Source of the DNA: Clostridia bacterium
GTDB lineage: Bacteria > Bacillota > Clostridia > UMGS1883 > UMGS1540
Length of the DNA stretch: 64,000 bases
Direction of reading: 5' to 3'
NCBI GenBank assembly: GCA_017436645.1
Contig: JAFSCR010000025.1
Coordinates: forward strand, 1 to 64,000
Under the pieces are notes generated by a model. It ran no database searches, was not told the origin of the DNA, and saw only the letters and a list, made by a program, of their open reading frames with translations. Made by a program: the position numbers and the translations under genes. The stretch's first letter is position 1. The number at the start of each line of letters is the position of its first letter. This document shows positions 50,571 through 59,058 of this stretch, in pieces.

Positions 50571-52532
50571 ATGACAAATTACGGCAATGAAAGCATATCC
50601 AGTTTAAAGGGTGCAGACAGAGTCCGCAAACGTCCCGGTGTTATTTTCGGCTCGGACGGGCTGGAGGGCTGTCAGCACGCTGTTTTTGAAATCCTCTCAA
50701 ACTCCATTGACGAAGCCAGAGAAGGCTACGGCAAGGTTATTGAGGTTACACGTTTTCTTGATAAATCCATAGAAGTCAAAGATATGGGCCGTGGCATTCC
50801 CATGGAATATAACCCCAAGGAAGAACGGTATAACTGGGAGCTTGTATTTTGTGAAATGTATGCAGGCGGCAAGTATGACAATAATTCCGGTAAGAACTAT
50901 GAGTATAGCCTTGGTCTCAACGGTCTCGGCAGCTGCGCCACCCAGTATGCCTCTGAATATATGGAAGTCACCGTCCAGCGAGACGGTTACCGCTATCAGC
51001 TTTTCTTTGAAAAGGGCGAAAATCAGGGCGGCCTTTATAAGGAACAGGTAAGATACCGCCACACGGGCACCACCATTAAATGGCGGCCGGACCTGGACGT
51101 TTTTACGAATATTGATATTCCTCTCGAGTTTTTCCAGACCACGATGAAGAAACAGGCTGTTGTCAACGCCGGCATTACCTTCAAGCTGAAAAATGAAACA
51201 AAAGAAGGCATGGAGGAATACGTTTACTGCTATGAAAACGGAATTTCCGACTATTTGCAGGAGGTCAGCGGTGAGGGCGCCTTTACGGGCATTGCCAGAT
51301 ATGAAGCCGAATGCACCGGACGGGACAGAGAGGATATGCCCGATTACAAACTCCGTATGCAGGTGGTATTCTGTTTTAATAATACGGATACGATTTTGGA
51401 GTATTACCATAACTCCAGCTTCCTCGAGCATGGCGGTTCCCCTGAAAAGGCAGTAAAAAGCGCCTTTGTTTCGGCACTGGATGCCTATATCCGAGGGGCA
51501 AACAAGTATACAAAAGGCGAATCGAAGATTACGTTTCAGGACGTGCAGGACAGCCTTTGCCTCGTTATGAACTCCTTCTCCACCATGACGAGCTATGAAA
51601 ACCAGACGAAAAAGGCCATCACCAACCCCTTCATCGCCGAAGCCATGACGGATTTCCTCCGCAAAAATCTGGAAATCTACTTTATTGAAAACCGCATCGA
51701 GGCAGAAAAAATTGCCGAGCAGGTGCTTCTCAATAAGCGAAGCCGTGAAACGGCGGAAAAAACGAGAGTAAATTTAAAGAAAAAGCTTGCAAAGAATATT
51801 GACGTTACAAACCGAGTCCAGAAGTTTGTGGACTGCCGCACAAGGGACACGGAACGCCGTGAGCTTTATATCGTGGAAGGCGACTCGGCACTCGGCTCCG
51901 TAAAGCTTGCCCGAAATGCAGAGTTTCAGGCCATTATGCCCGTCCGTGGTAAAATCTTAAACGTTTTAAAATGTGATTTGCCCCGTATTTTCAAAAGCGA
52001 TATTATTATGGACCTGATGCGGGTGCTCGGCTGCGGCATTGAAGTGAAAACCAAGGACTTTAACAGCTTTGACCTTGAAAACCTGCGATGGGATAAAATT
52101 ATTATCTGTACAGATGCGGACGTTGACGGCTATCATATCCGCACCCAGATTCTGGCCATGATTTTCCGCCTGACGCCCACACTCATCCGTGAAGGCAAGG
52201 TGTACATTGCCGAATCGCCCCTTTTTGAAATCACCACAAAGAACGAAACCTTCTTTGCCTACACCGAGCAGGAAAAGGCGCAGATTCTCTCCCAGCTCGG
52301 CAATACGAAATGCACCATTCAGCGCTCTAAAGGTCTTGGCGAAAATAATCCGGACATGATGAGTAAAACCACCATGAACCCCGAATCCCGCCGCCTTATC
52401 CGTGTCCTTCCCGAGGATGTGGAAAAAACGGCAGAAGTGTTCGAGCTTCTCCTCGGCGATAACCTGCAAGGGCGAAAGGACCATATTGCAAAGGTCGGCG
52501 CACAGTATATTGACCTTGCCGATGTAATGTAA
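50571..52532 (+). CDS. Type II topoisomerase B subunit (GyrB/ParE-like paralog)
   Basis: 653-residue GHKL ATPase and Toprim protein. ATP site: ILSNSIDEAREG near 42, DMGRGIPM near 71, GLNGLGSCATQY near 115; Toprim: YIVEGDSALGS near 425, CTDADVDGYHIRTQ near 518, then QRSKGLGENN. It strongly diverges from housekeeping GyrB (for example the long YNPKEERYNWELVFCEMYAGG lid region). Start ATG at 50571 behind AGGTAGGTGG. A-subunit partners of such paralogs usually lie directly downstream; here the gene is followed by a hairpin array, terminator and tRNA, so the partner must be elsewhere. Likely topoisomerase IV-like decatenase or specialised gyrase. Confidence 0.85.
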   Translation: MTNYGNESISSLKGADRVRKRPGVIFGSDGLEGCQHAVFEILSNSIDEAREGYGKVIEVTRFLDKSIEVKDMGRGIPMEYNPKEERYNWELVFCEMYAGGKYDNNSGKNYEYSLGLNGLGSCATQYASEYMEVTVQRDGYRYQLFFEKGENQGGLYKEQVRYRHTGTTIKWRPDLDVFTNIDIPLEFFQTTMKKQAVVNAGITFKLKNETKEGMEEYVYCYENGISDYLQEVSGEGAFTGIARYEAECTGRDREDMPDYKLRMQVVFCFNNTDTILEYYHNSSFLEHGGSPEKAVKSAFVSALDAYIRGANKYTKGESKITFQDVQDSLCLVMNSFSTMTSYENQTKKAITNPFIAEAMTDFLRKNLEIYFIENRIEAEKIAEQVLLNKRSRETAEKTRVNLKKKLAKNIDVTNRVQKFVDCRTRDTERRELYIVEGDSALGSVKLARNAEFQAIMPVRGKILNVLKCDLPRIFKSDIIMDLMRVLGCGIEVKTKDFNSFDLENLRWDKIIICTDADVDGYHIRTQILAMIFRLTPTLIREGKVYIAESPLFEITTKNETFFAYTEQEKAQILSQLGNTKCTIQRSKGLGENNPDMMSKTTMNPESRRLIRVLPEDVEKTAEVFELLLGDNLQGRKDHIAKVGAQYIDLADVM

Positions 52533-52534
52533 AA

Positions 52535-52615
52535 ATGCACCGTAAGGTGCAATGCATGAGCCAAAGGCTCAAATCATGAAATCGAAGATTTCAATTCATG
52601 CCGAAGGCAATTCAT
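52535..52615. repeat. Hairpin array, copy B (3' of the gyrB-like gene)
   Basis: + strand: GCACC-GTAA-GGTGC, AATGCAT, GAGCC-AAA-GGCTC, AAATCAT, GAAATC-GAA-GATTTC, AATTCAT, GCC-GAA-GGC, AATTCAT. Same order and spacing as copy A; the third stem differs by two compensatory base-pair changes. It starts 2 nt after the stop codon. Confidence 0.82.
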
Positions 52616-52617
52616 AA

Positions 52618-52650
52618 AAAAGCGACTTGCTAAAAACAAGTCGCTTTTCT
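52618..52650. terminator. Bidirectional terminator between gyrB-like gene and tRNA-Arg
   Basis: AAAAGCGACTTG, loop CTAAAAA, CAAGTCGCTTTT, with T-runs on both strands. Confidence 0.92.
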
Positions 52651-52653
52651 TTT

Positions 52654-52728
52654 TGGCACCCTCTACGTGAGTCGAACACGTGACTAGCCCTTAGGAGGGG
52701 CTTGTTATATCCACTTAACTAAGAGGGC
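52654..52728 (-). tRNA. tRNA-Arg (anticodon CCT)
   Basis: 75-nt cloverleaf on the - strand. Acceptor GCCCTCT pairs with AGAGGGT (terminal G-U), anticodon arm AGCCC-CTCCTAA-GGGCT gives CCT for codon AGG, T arm with GTTCGACTC, and CCA encoded. Confidence 0.92.
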
Positions 52729-52736
52729 ATAGTGCT

Positions 52737-52765
52737 ATTATACCCCGTCTTACCATTTTTGTCAA
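52737..52765 (-). promoter_or_regulatory. Promoter of tRNA-Arg
   Basis: TTGACA, 17-nt spacer, TATAAT on the - strand. Confidence 0.87.
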
Positions 52766-52787
52766 TATCAAAGCACTACATCCCTTT

Positions 52788-54071
52788 TTATTTTGCTTCA
52801 TATCGGATAAGTCTCCCTGCTTCCGATGCATTTTTATATTTTCCTGCGGCGATGAGTCCGTAAAGCGCTGCACCGAAGGAAGCTTCCTCAAGATGGGCAG
52901 GAACAGAAAGCGGATGCCCGAAAATTTCTTCCAGCTCTTTTTTAAGTGCCTCGTTTTTGCGGATGCCGTTGCCGCTTCCCACAATGCCGCGAAGTGGAAT
53001 TCCCATTTCCTTTTGCATACGGAAAAGCTCTTCCGCCATACCCCGAAGAATGCCTTTCGTGAAGGAAGCAGGGGTAAAGTTTTCCGTGCGGATGCCCGAA
53101 ATGCTCCCTGAAAGGGACGGGTTTTGCCGCGTGCCTGCAAAACGGGTGTCAACGGAAAGGGGCGAAACAGCCGTATTTGCCATTTCATCCATAAAAGCAT
53201 AGATTTCTCCGTCATCCGGTGATGCAAAAGGCGAAATAACAGATTTAAAAAAGTCCTTCAGAAGGGAATAGGCCCTGCCGCCGCAAAGTGCCGCACCGCA
53301 GGCGAGGTACTTGCCTTCAAAATACGGTCTCGTTTCCACATTTTCTGTTTTCAAAATTTTTTCCGTCACCACAGAAATCTGACTGCCCGTGCCGATGTTT
53401 AAAAGGGCAGTTCCGGTTTCCCGAAGGGAAGAAAAAACGCTTGCCTGATTATCCCCGATAGGAAGAGCGACGGGAACGCCCCGATAGGTGCCTATAATTT
53501 GATACCCTTCCTCGGGCACGATTCCCACATCATAGGAAAAGCTGTGGGTTAAAAGGTCAAAAAAGCCAAGACTTGCCGCATTTGTAATATGCATTCGAGG
53601 GGCGGCGAGACCGCAAAGGTGCATGGCAAAATAGTCCATAATGGTGCAAAAATATGCAGCCTCTTTCGGTCTTATGCCGTTTTCTCTGTTGTAAAAATCC
53701 GTAACGCACCCGTATCCTGCAGGGGTGGAAAGGTGGATAGCATAAGTAGTGTCTTTATAGGGAAGGTCGCCGCGTCCGTCCTGCCAGGTATAAAGGGGGC
53801 TTATGCTCTGCCCTTTCTTATCCACATATACAATGCCGTGCATCTGCCCCGTTATGCCGATGACAGCGACTTCGGGCGTAATAAAAGCATCTAAAATCCC
53901 TTTTGCCACGTCCAGAATTTTCTCAACGGACTGGATTTTCTCAAAAGATGCGGAAGGGGGCAGAAAAGCATTACTTTGGACGGTTTCCCTTCTTAAAACC
54001 TCGCCCGTTTCCGCATTAAGAAGTATGCCGCAGATGCTCGTGGTGCCAATATCAATTCCAATGGCGTGCAT
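52788..54071 (-). CDS. FGGY carbohydrate kinase, sedoheptulokinase-like
   Basis: 427-residue sugar kinase, shorter than xylulokinase or AraB. N-terminal GIDIGTTSICGILL, substrate loop ITGQMHGIVYVD near 73 and TWQDGR near 94, C-terminal ATP loop GSGNGIRKNEALKKELEEI near 360. The GQMHG pattern and length fit the sedoheptulokinase branch. It begins inside the stop of the SGNH hydrolase gene (TAATG) and ends the cluster. It would phosphorylate the monosaccharide released by the upstream hydrolases; the sugar is not known. Confidence 0.82.
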   Translation of the reverse strand: MHAIGIDIGTTSICGILLNAETGEVLRRETVQSNAFLPPSASFEKIQSVEKILDVAKGILDAFITPEVAVIGITGQMHGIVYVDKKGQSISPLYTWQDGRGDLPYKDTTYAIHLSTPAGYGCVTDFYNRENGIRPKEAAYFCTIMDYFAMHLCGLAAPRMHITNAASLGFFDLLTHSFSYDVGIVPEEGYQIIGTYRGVPVALPIGDNQASVFSSLRETGTALLNIGTGSQISVVTEKILKTENVETRPYFEGKYLACGAALCGGRAYSLLKDFFKSVISPFASPDDGEIYAFMDEMANTAVSPLSVDTRFAGTRQNPSLSGSISGIRTENFTPASFTKGILRGMAEELFRMQKEMGIPLRGIVGSGNGIRKNEALKKELEEIFGHPLSVPAHLEEASFGAALYGLIAAGKYKNASEAGRLIRYEAK

Positions 54072-54739
54072 TATAAAACCTCCAGAAAAGCTTTCAGCCT
54101 TTGGGCGATGATTTTATGTCCTTCGTCGCTTGGGTGCACGCCGTCCGGCATAAAAGCTTCGCGGACTTCTTCAATTTCAGGCTGAATAGGGCAAGTGGCA
54201 AAAAGGTCTAAAACGGGAAGACCGTAAAATTCTGCCACCTCTCTGATGGCGGTGACATAGTCCTTTAAAGTACCGAAGCCGTAAACTTTTTCCTGCCCGT
54301 TGTTTTTCGTTTCGTTTGTGCGGTGAAGTGGCGTCATAATCACAATGGTTTTTCCGAGATATTTTCGGATAAGCCCCGAGAAAAGATAGTGGCAGGCACC
54401 GTAAAAGGTGTCGGGCGTTCTATCACAAAAAGCGCCCATAGGTGCATCGCCGTGGCCGAAATCGTTGGTGCCGCCGAACACCACTACAACGTCCGCATCG
54501 TCATCCATTTTATCATATCGCTCAGAAAAAGAGTTTACATCCACGAAAGTATCTTTAGGGCGAAGGGGCGTTCCTTTCTGTAGCGCAAACCGTGTGCCGC
54601 CAATGCCGTAATTTCGGATTTCTGCAAGATTTGCCTCCCGCTTTAAAATGGCGCAGTAGGTCGCTTCTTTACTGGAAGCTTTTACGCCTTCCGTAATGCT
54701 GTCGCCAAGAAAATTTATTTTTAAGCCTTCAAGTTTCAT
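54071..54739 (-). CDS. SGNH/GDSL hydrolase (carbohydrate esterase-like)
   Basis: 222-residue esterase without signal peptide. Block I LGDSITEG with nucleophile Ser14, oxyanion Gly in IGGTRF near 47, Asn in FGGTNDFGHGD near 91, and catalytic Asp/His in DGVHPSDEGH near 204. Likely deacylates an acylated sugar in the cytosol. It is translationally coupled to the kinase (shared base TAATG). A stem-loop in the preceding spacer (54752-54788) may influence relative expression. Confidence 0.87.
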   Translation of the reverse strand: MKLEGLKINFLGDSITEGVKASSKEATYCAILKREANLAEIRNYGIGGTRFALQKGTPLRPKDTFVDVNSFSERYDKMDDDADVVVVFGGTNDFGHGDAPMGAFCDRTPDTFYGACHYLFSGLIRKYLGKTIVIMTPLHRTNETKNNGQEKVYGFGTLKDYVTAIREVAEFYGLPVLDLFATCPIQPEIEEVREAFMPDGVHPSDEGHKIIAQRLKAFLEVL

Positions 54740-54751
54740 TTTTCTCTTCCT

Positions 54752-54788
54752 TTCTTAAGCCTTATGGGGTTCGCCTCCCCTTGGCTTA
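54752..54788 (-). promoter_or_regulatory. Intercistronic stem-loop
   Basis: On the - strand TTAAGCC and GGCTTAA enclose GGGG/CCCC; the first arm contains the stop codon of the GH172-like gene. No T-run follows, so it is not a standard terminator; RNA processing or attenuation is possible. Confidence 0.5.
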
Positions 54789-55847
54789 ACCCAGACAAAC
54801 TTCCGCCGCACTCGGCAAAGGTGCAAGGGGCGAGGTGGGAAGGGTCTGGTACCAATATGCCACCGTCACAAAATCATCGTGGCGGTGGAGGTTACCGTGG
54901 GGCGAAAAACGAATATCCTGCAGCGTCATCCGAAATTCCTTTTCAAAGCGGATGGGGTCCGGCAGGTGCCAGCGGTAAAGCATAAAGCGGGGCATCATTG
55001 TTTTTCCCGAAAAAGGTTTGCCCGCTATGGGGCCGAACATAGCATACATCCCCATATAAGGGGTGGAATAGGTCTGATACTTGCCGAGAAGAGGGTCGCA
55101 GTCCCCGAAATTATAAGAGCCACCGAAATAATCTTCAAGTCCCGTATAATTTATAGAGGGGTATTTCTCACCGTCAATGTACATTTTCGGTTCCCCCTCC
55201 GTCCAGCAGCCGCCGCAGCCTCCGGGGGTCACGCCCATGGAAAGACCGACGAAATGCCCTTTCCCTTTTATGCCGTCAACGGCAACGTACGCACGCAAAG
55301 GGTCCGTGGGGAGTGCCTGCCGGTAGGATGCACAGAAATAAAGGGAATCTTCGGGCACTTCTCTATATTCCCCCGTAATCATATAGTGGGTTTTGATGGC
55401 TTCCGAAGGATGGCGGTTTTCGAGGGTGATTCTGCAGTGCTTTTTAAAGGGCATCTGCCAGAAGCAGTTAAGACCGCGGCAAGGGGTAACGGAAACCATA
55501 GCGGAGGAAAGGGTGGGAAAATTCCCGTCCGTATCCACCACATTTTCGTAAAAAGGATAGGCGAAGAAAGCGGAAAGAGGAGATTCCACGCTGGGGTTTT
55601 TCTGCCCGTCCCAGTAAATTCTTAAAATAAAGTCCCAGGGCGCAAAGCCGCCGAACCACATACTTTCAATCACACCGGGTCCGTCCGTGTCTACAAGGGT
55701 CAGCGTTTCCCCCGGTTGTACCCAAAGAAGGCATTGCCGTTTTTCAAGATGATCGCCCTGACTTCCGCCTCCCTTTTCCCCTTTCGGGTTTTCGGGACAA
55801 AAGGCAAAGCTTTTTGCATTTATGCTTCGGGTTAAATCAGTAAACAT
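54786..55847 (-). CDS. DUF2961 protein (glycoside hydrolase family 172-like)
   Basis: 353-residue protein of the DUF2961 family, whose characterised members (GH172) cleave fructofuranosides or arabinofuranosides. Family features seen: GPGVIESMWFGG near 57, LRIYWDGQKNPSVESPL near 75, GLNCFWQMPF near 124 and GLEDYFGGSYNFGD near 236. No signal peptide, so it acts on imported oligosaccharides. Start ATG at 55847 follows GGAGG by 8 nt. It has its own promoter (55878-55906) inside the gap behind the glycyl radical enzyme gene. Exact linkage unknown. Confidence 0.85.
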   Translation of the reverse strand: MFTDLTRSINAKSFAFCPENPKGEKGGGSQGDHLEKRQCLLWVQPGETLTLVDTDGPGVIESMWFGGFAPWDFILRIYWDGQKNPSVESPLSAFFAYPFYENVVDTDGNFPTLSSAMVSVTPCRGLNCFWQMPFKKHCRITLENRHPSEAIKTHYMITGEYREVPEDSLYFCASYRQALPTDPLRAYVAVDGIKGKGHFVGLSMGVTPGGCGGCWTEGEPKMYIDGEKYPSINYTGLEDYFGGSYNFGDCDPLLGKYQTYSTPYMGMYAMFGPIAGKPFSGKTMMPRFMLYRWHLPDPIRFEKEFRMTLQDIRFSPHGNLHRHDDFVTVAYWYQTLPTSPLAPLPSAAEVCLG

Positions 55848-55877
55848 ATTGATTTCCTCCAATTTCTTTCTGGTTTC

Positions 55878-55906
55878 AGTATAACACGCCTGAAATTTCT
55901 TTGCAA
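55878..55906 (-). promoter_or_regulatory. Internal promoter of the GH172-SGNH-kinase genes
   Basis: TTGCAA, 17-nt spacer, TATACT on the - strand. An inverted repeat TTTCAG-N10-CTGAAA straddles the -10 and may be an operator. Confidence 0.7.
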
Positions 55907-55914
55907 GAAAAAGG

Positions 55915-58227
55915 CTACATTTTCGTTGAGTTTAAATCGAGCCTTGTAATAATGTCCTTCTGAATGGCGGGAGAAAGGTCTAAAAAGTTTACGAACGTGC
56001 CGTGAATCCGCATAATGTAAACGCCGCTGGGGGCATATTTTTTCGGGTTTTCCAAAACTTTGCGAAGCATGTCGGGCGTGGTGACGTTTACATAGAGGTA
56101 AAACGGCGAAACACCTTCCGAAAGCGGATTAAAGAAGAGGGGCAAAATCACATTTTCATAAAACTCTGTGCCTTTTTCCTCGTTTGTTTCACCACGGAAA
56201 TATTTCGGGTCAATGCCGAGATGGGAAGCATAGCCGCCGCGGAATTTTTCAAAAGGCAGCTGCATATTGGAAAGCATACGGAAGCCGAGGCCCCCGCTCG
56301 CTTCGCCATATAAGGGGTCAACGCCATACCCCAGCATATCACGGCTACGCCGTCCGTCAGGCGTGGCGCCCACCCAGTACCCGTAGGTAAGGTGGGTGGA
56401 AGGAGACGAAAAGTCAGGGCGGAAAGGATTGCCGAGATAGTTTTTCCGTTTTGAAAGCATATCGGAAACTCTTTCTGCGATTTCTGCCGCTTCCCTGTCA
56501 ACTTCTTCGATGTTGTTGCCAAATTTCGGGCAGGCAAGAAGGAAAGTGCGTAATTCCTCATAGCCTTCAAAATTATTTTTGAGGGCAGAAAGGAGCATTT
56601 CCGCCCCGTCCGGATATTTTTCAAGAAATTTATCAATGGCGATAAAGGAATCGGCTAAAACGGAAAGCCCGTGGATAAGACAGCCGCTTCCGTTATACTT
56701 TGTGCCCTGCACCTTTGTGTCCCGCATATCGGCGCCGTATTCCATGCCGCCCATAAAAACGCTTAAAAACGGCACGCGAAGATGGGAAAGGGCGCAGGAT
56801 GCACCGTTTGCCGCCCGGCACATTTCGTCCATAACTTTTTCGAGGGTTTTATAGAAAGCTGTGCGAATCCGGGAAAGGTCATACGGCTCGGTCTCCATAA
56901 GCTTTTCGCCGGAAATGGCGGATGTACCGCCAAAGAGTACCATTTCCAGAACTTTCGGAAGACTGAGCCAGCTGTTTGTGGTGTTGCCGTTGTCTTTTCC
57001 CATAATCAGGGGTTCCTGACAGCCTGCCACGGCATAGTCGGCAAGGTCCGCAGAATCAATGCCGTCATTTTCCAAAATGGCGAAAACCGAATCGTCATTA
57101 AAAAGGGACGGCGTCAGAACACCGGGGGAGAAGAAAAATCTGCCCATTTCTTCGTAAAGCTTTTGAGGCGTATTTTTGTGCAGCTTCACAGACAGAATAG
57201 GCTGGGGCAGGTTCATATCAAAGTAGGCATCGAGAATGGCGTAGGACATGGTGTTTGTAAGGTCCCTGCCCTCCGCATCCCGTCCGCTGATTAAAACGTT
57301 TTGAGAAATTGCCCAGCTTCTGTCCCCAACGTTATAGAAAACAAGGAAATGCTTAAAAAGGGCGGCGGCTTCCTCTCTCGAAAGTGCGCCGCGGAAAGGC
57401 TCAAAAATTCTGTCCGCACCTCCGATGGAAAAGGCGTAAGGGTTCGGCGCCTGTTCAAGGCACATCACCTGCCAGAGGAGAAGGTAAAGCTGCATTGCCT
57501 CGTGCAGGTTTTTTGCACCCCCTGAAAGGATGGAAGAAAGAGAGGCTTCCATTTTGGAAATCCGCACCGTATTTTCCGCTGTCTTTTGTGCCTTAAGAAT
57601 GGAAAGGTAGCGGCGAATAAGAATTTTCACGCCGTCCAAAGCGATGGCGGCGGCTTCATAAAAGGCACCGTCCTTCTTTTGGGCGTCGGCAATTAAGGCA
57701 TCTATGCCGTAATGTAGGGCAAAGCGGAAATCGGGAATTACATGCCCCGTTACCTGCTCAATGAAAAAAACAACTTCCCCTGTGTAGTTTTCCGCCTTTT
57801 TATATGTTTCGTTCAAAGCGGCAACCATGGGAGATTTTGCCGTGTGGGTGCGAACGCGTCCAATTCTTTCTTCCGTAAATTCTTCGTTTGGTGCAATGTC
57901 TCTATAAATGGCAAGGGGGTCGCAGTACCCCGAAAAGCCTTCCACCGTAAAGGAAGGGTTTATAAGGGCGTAGCTTTTTGCAAAGGCATCCCGCTGTGTG
58001 CCGACGAAGATGGCATTTTCGCTGACGGAGAGGGAAATGGTGCGAAGTACCTCACATAAAAGATGTGCCTTTTTGACCTCGGGATCAAACTTTGCATATT
58101 TTTCCTCCGAAAGCATTTCCGTTTCTTTGGCGAGAAACCATCCGTCAAGCCTTTTGATTTCCCGTTCTTCTCTGTAAAGTGCTTTTGCCATTTCCGTAAT
58201 TTTTTCGGGGCTTAAAATCTGATTCAT
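55915..58227 (-). CDS. Glycyl radical enzyme, unclassified lyase/dehydratase type
   Basis: 770-residue pyruvate formate-lyase-family enzyme. Cys403-Gln-Glu405 in VAGCQEPLIMG is the thiyl cysteine with the glutamate that marks dehydratases and C-N/C-C lyases rather than PFL (Cys-Cys). The C-terminal glycyl site reads MRIHGTFVNF with Gly743, where most members have RVxGY; the following IQKDIITR tail is standard. ATPDGRRSRD near 621 and EASGGLGF near 642 are family blocks. It is oxygen-sensitive and needs the activase encoded 13 nt upstream. Neighbours point to a sugar-derived substrate. I cannot match it to a characterised class. Confidence 0.88.
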   Translation of the reverse strand: MNQILSPEKITEMAKALYREEREIKRLDGWFLAKETEMLSEEKYAKFDPEVKKAHLLCEVLRTISLSVSENAIFVGTQRDAFAKSYALINPSFTVEGFSGYCDPLAIYRDIAPNEEFTEERIGRVRTHTAKSPMVAALNETYKKAENYTGEVVFFIEQVTGHVIPDFRFALHYGIDALIADAQKKDGAFYEAAAIALDGVKILIRRYLSILKAQKTAENTVRISKMEASLSSILSGGAKNLHEAMQLYLLLWQVMCLEQAPNPYAFSIGGADRIFEPFRGALSREEAAALFKHFLVFYNVGDRSWAISQNVLISGRDAEGRDLTNTMSYAILDAYFDMNLPQPILSVKLHKNTPQKLYEEMGRFFFSPGVLTPSLFNDDSVFAILENDGIDSADLADYAVAGCQEPLIMGKDNGNTTNSWLSLPKVLEMVLFGGTSAISGEKLMETEPYDLSRIRTAFYKTLEKVMDEMCRAANGASCALSHLRVPFLSVFMGGMEYGADMRDTKVQGTKYNGSGCLIHGLSVLADSFIAIDKFLEKYPDGAEMLLSALKNNFEGYEELRTFLLACPKFGNNIEEVDREAAEIAERVSDMLSKRKNYLGNPFRPDFSSPSTHLTYGYWVGATPDGRRSRDMLGYGVDPLYGEASGGLGFRMLSNMQLPFEKFRGGYASHLGIDPKYFRGETNEEKGTEFYENVILPLFFNPLSEGVSPFYLYVNVTTPDMLRKVLENPKKYAPSGVYIMRIHGTFVNFLDLSPAIQKDIITRLDLNSTKM

Positions 58228-58240
58228 ATTTTTCCTCCGT

Positions 58241-58942
58241 TTATGTAGTGATTACTGAAAGACCGCGACTTTTAAATGCTTCTTTAAAAGCCGCCACCGT
58301 TTCCTTTGGCATAAATCCATCTTGAACAAGGTAAGGCGTTTTCCATTTTTCCTTGCCGTATTCGTGATAGGGCAAAAATTCAAAACACGTGTTTTTTGTG
58401 TCGTACTTTGCAAAGAAATCTGCAAAAGCCTCGGGGAAATTGCCGTTAAATTCCCGAATGAGGGGGATGCGGATGTGTTGCCTTTGTCCCGAATTGCAGT
58501 TTTTCGCAAAGTTCTGCAAGGTCACTTCGTTTCCGAGACCCGTATATGCTTTATGCACCGCAGGGTCATAATGCTTTATATCCATAATGAGATAATCGAT
58601 AAAAGGGAGAAGATCCCCGAGCTTTTCCGAAGAGCCGTTTGTTTCAAGGCAGGTGTGAATGCCCTCTTTTTTCAGAAGCTTTAAAAGAGACAAAAGTTCA
58701 TCAAATTGAAGGGTTGCCTCACCGCCCGTAAACGTAACGCCGCCGCCCGAAAAAAAGAGCTTCCGACTTCTTATGCATTCTGAAAGGAGTGTTTCGACTG
58801 TATATTCTTCCCCTGCCTCCCCCGAAAACCCTTCGGGATTCGAGCACCAGATGCAGCGCATATTGCAGCCTGCAAGGTGGTAAACGAGGCGGTTTCCCGG
58901 TCCGTCCTGAGAAAAGTTAAATCCTTTTTGAAAAATCCGCAT
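58241..58942 (-). CDS. Glycyl radical enzyme activase (radical SAM)
   Basis: 233-residue activase. Radical SAM cluster Cys26-x3-Cys30-x2-Cys33 in GCNMRCIWC, SAM-binding GGEATLQ near 88, and ETNGSSEK near 119. It has no inserted ferredoxin-like cluster domain, so it is of the compact PflA layout, whereas most dehydratase-type activases are longer. It installs the Gly743 radical on the partner enzyme. First gene of the cluster; its promoter has a TATAAT (58970-58975, - strand) but no good -35, consistent with activation by the divergent AraC. Confidence 0.9.
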   Translation of the reverse strand: MRIFQKGFNFSQDGPGNRLVYHLAGCNMRCIWCSNPEGFSGEAGEEYTVETLLSECIRSRKLFFSGGGVTFTGGEATLQFDELLSLLKLLKKEGIHTCLETNGSSEKLGDLLPFIDYLIMDIKHYDPAVHKAYTGLGNEVTLQNFAKNCNSGQRQHIRIPLIREFNGNFPEAFADFFAKYDTKNTCFEFLPYHEYGKEKWKTPYLVQDGFMPKETVAAFKEAFKSRGLSVITT

Positions 58943-58999
58943 GCTACTTCTCCGATTATGTTTTTTTCTATTATAACACGGAAGGCATTGGGAGAAAAA

Positions 59000-59028
59000 T
59001 TGACAAAAAGGAAAAAATGATGTAAAAT
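59000..59028 (+). promoter_or_regulatory. Promoter of the AraC regulator of the glycyl radical cluster
   Basis: TTGACA, 17-nt spacer, TAAAAT. Confidence 0.72.
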
Positions 59029-59058
59029 AAAGAAAATATTTTCGAAAGGAAGGCTTGC

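Noticed and set aside
52654-52728. tRNA-Arg as an integration site
   Set aside because: No integrase, no direct repeat of the tRNA 3' end and no phage genes are visible around it.
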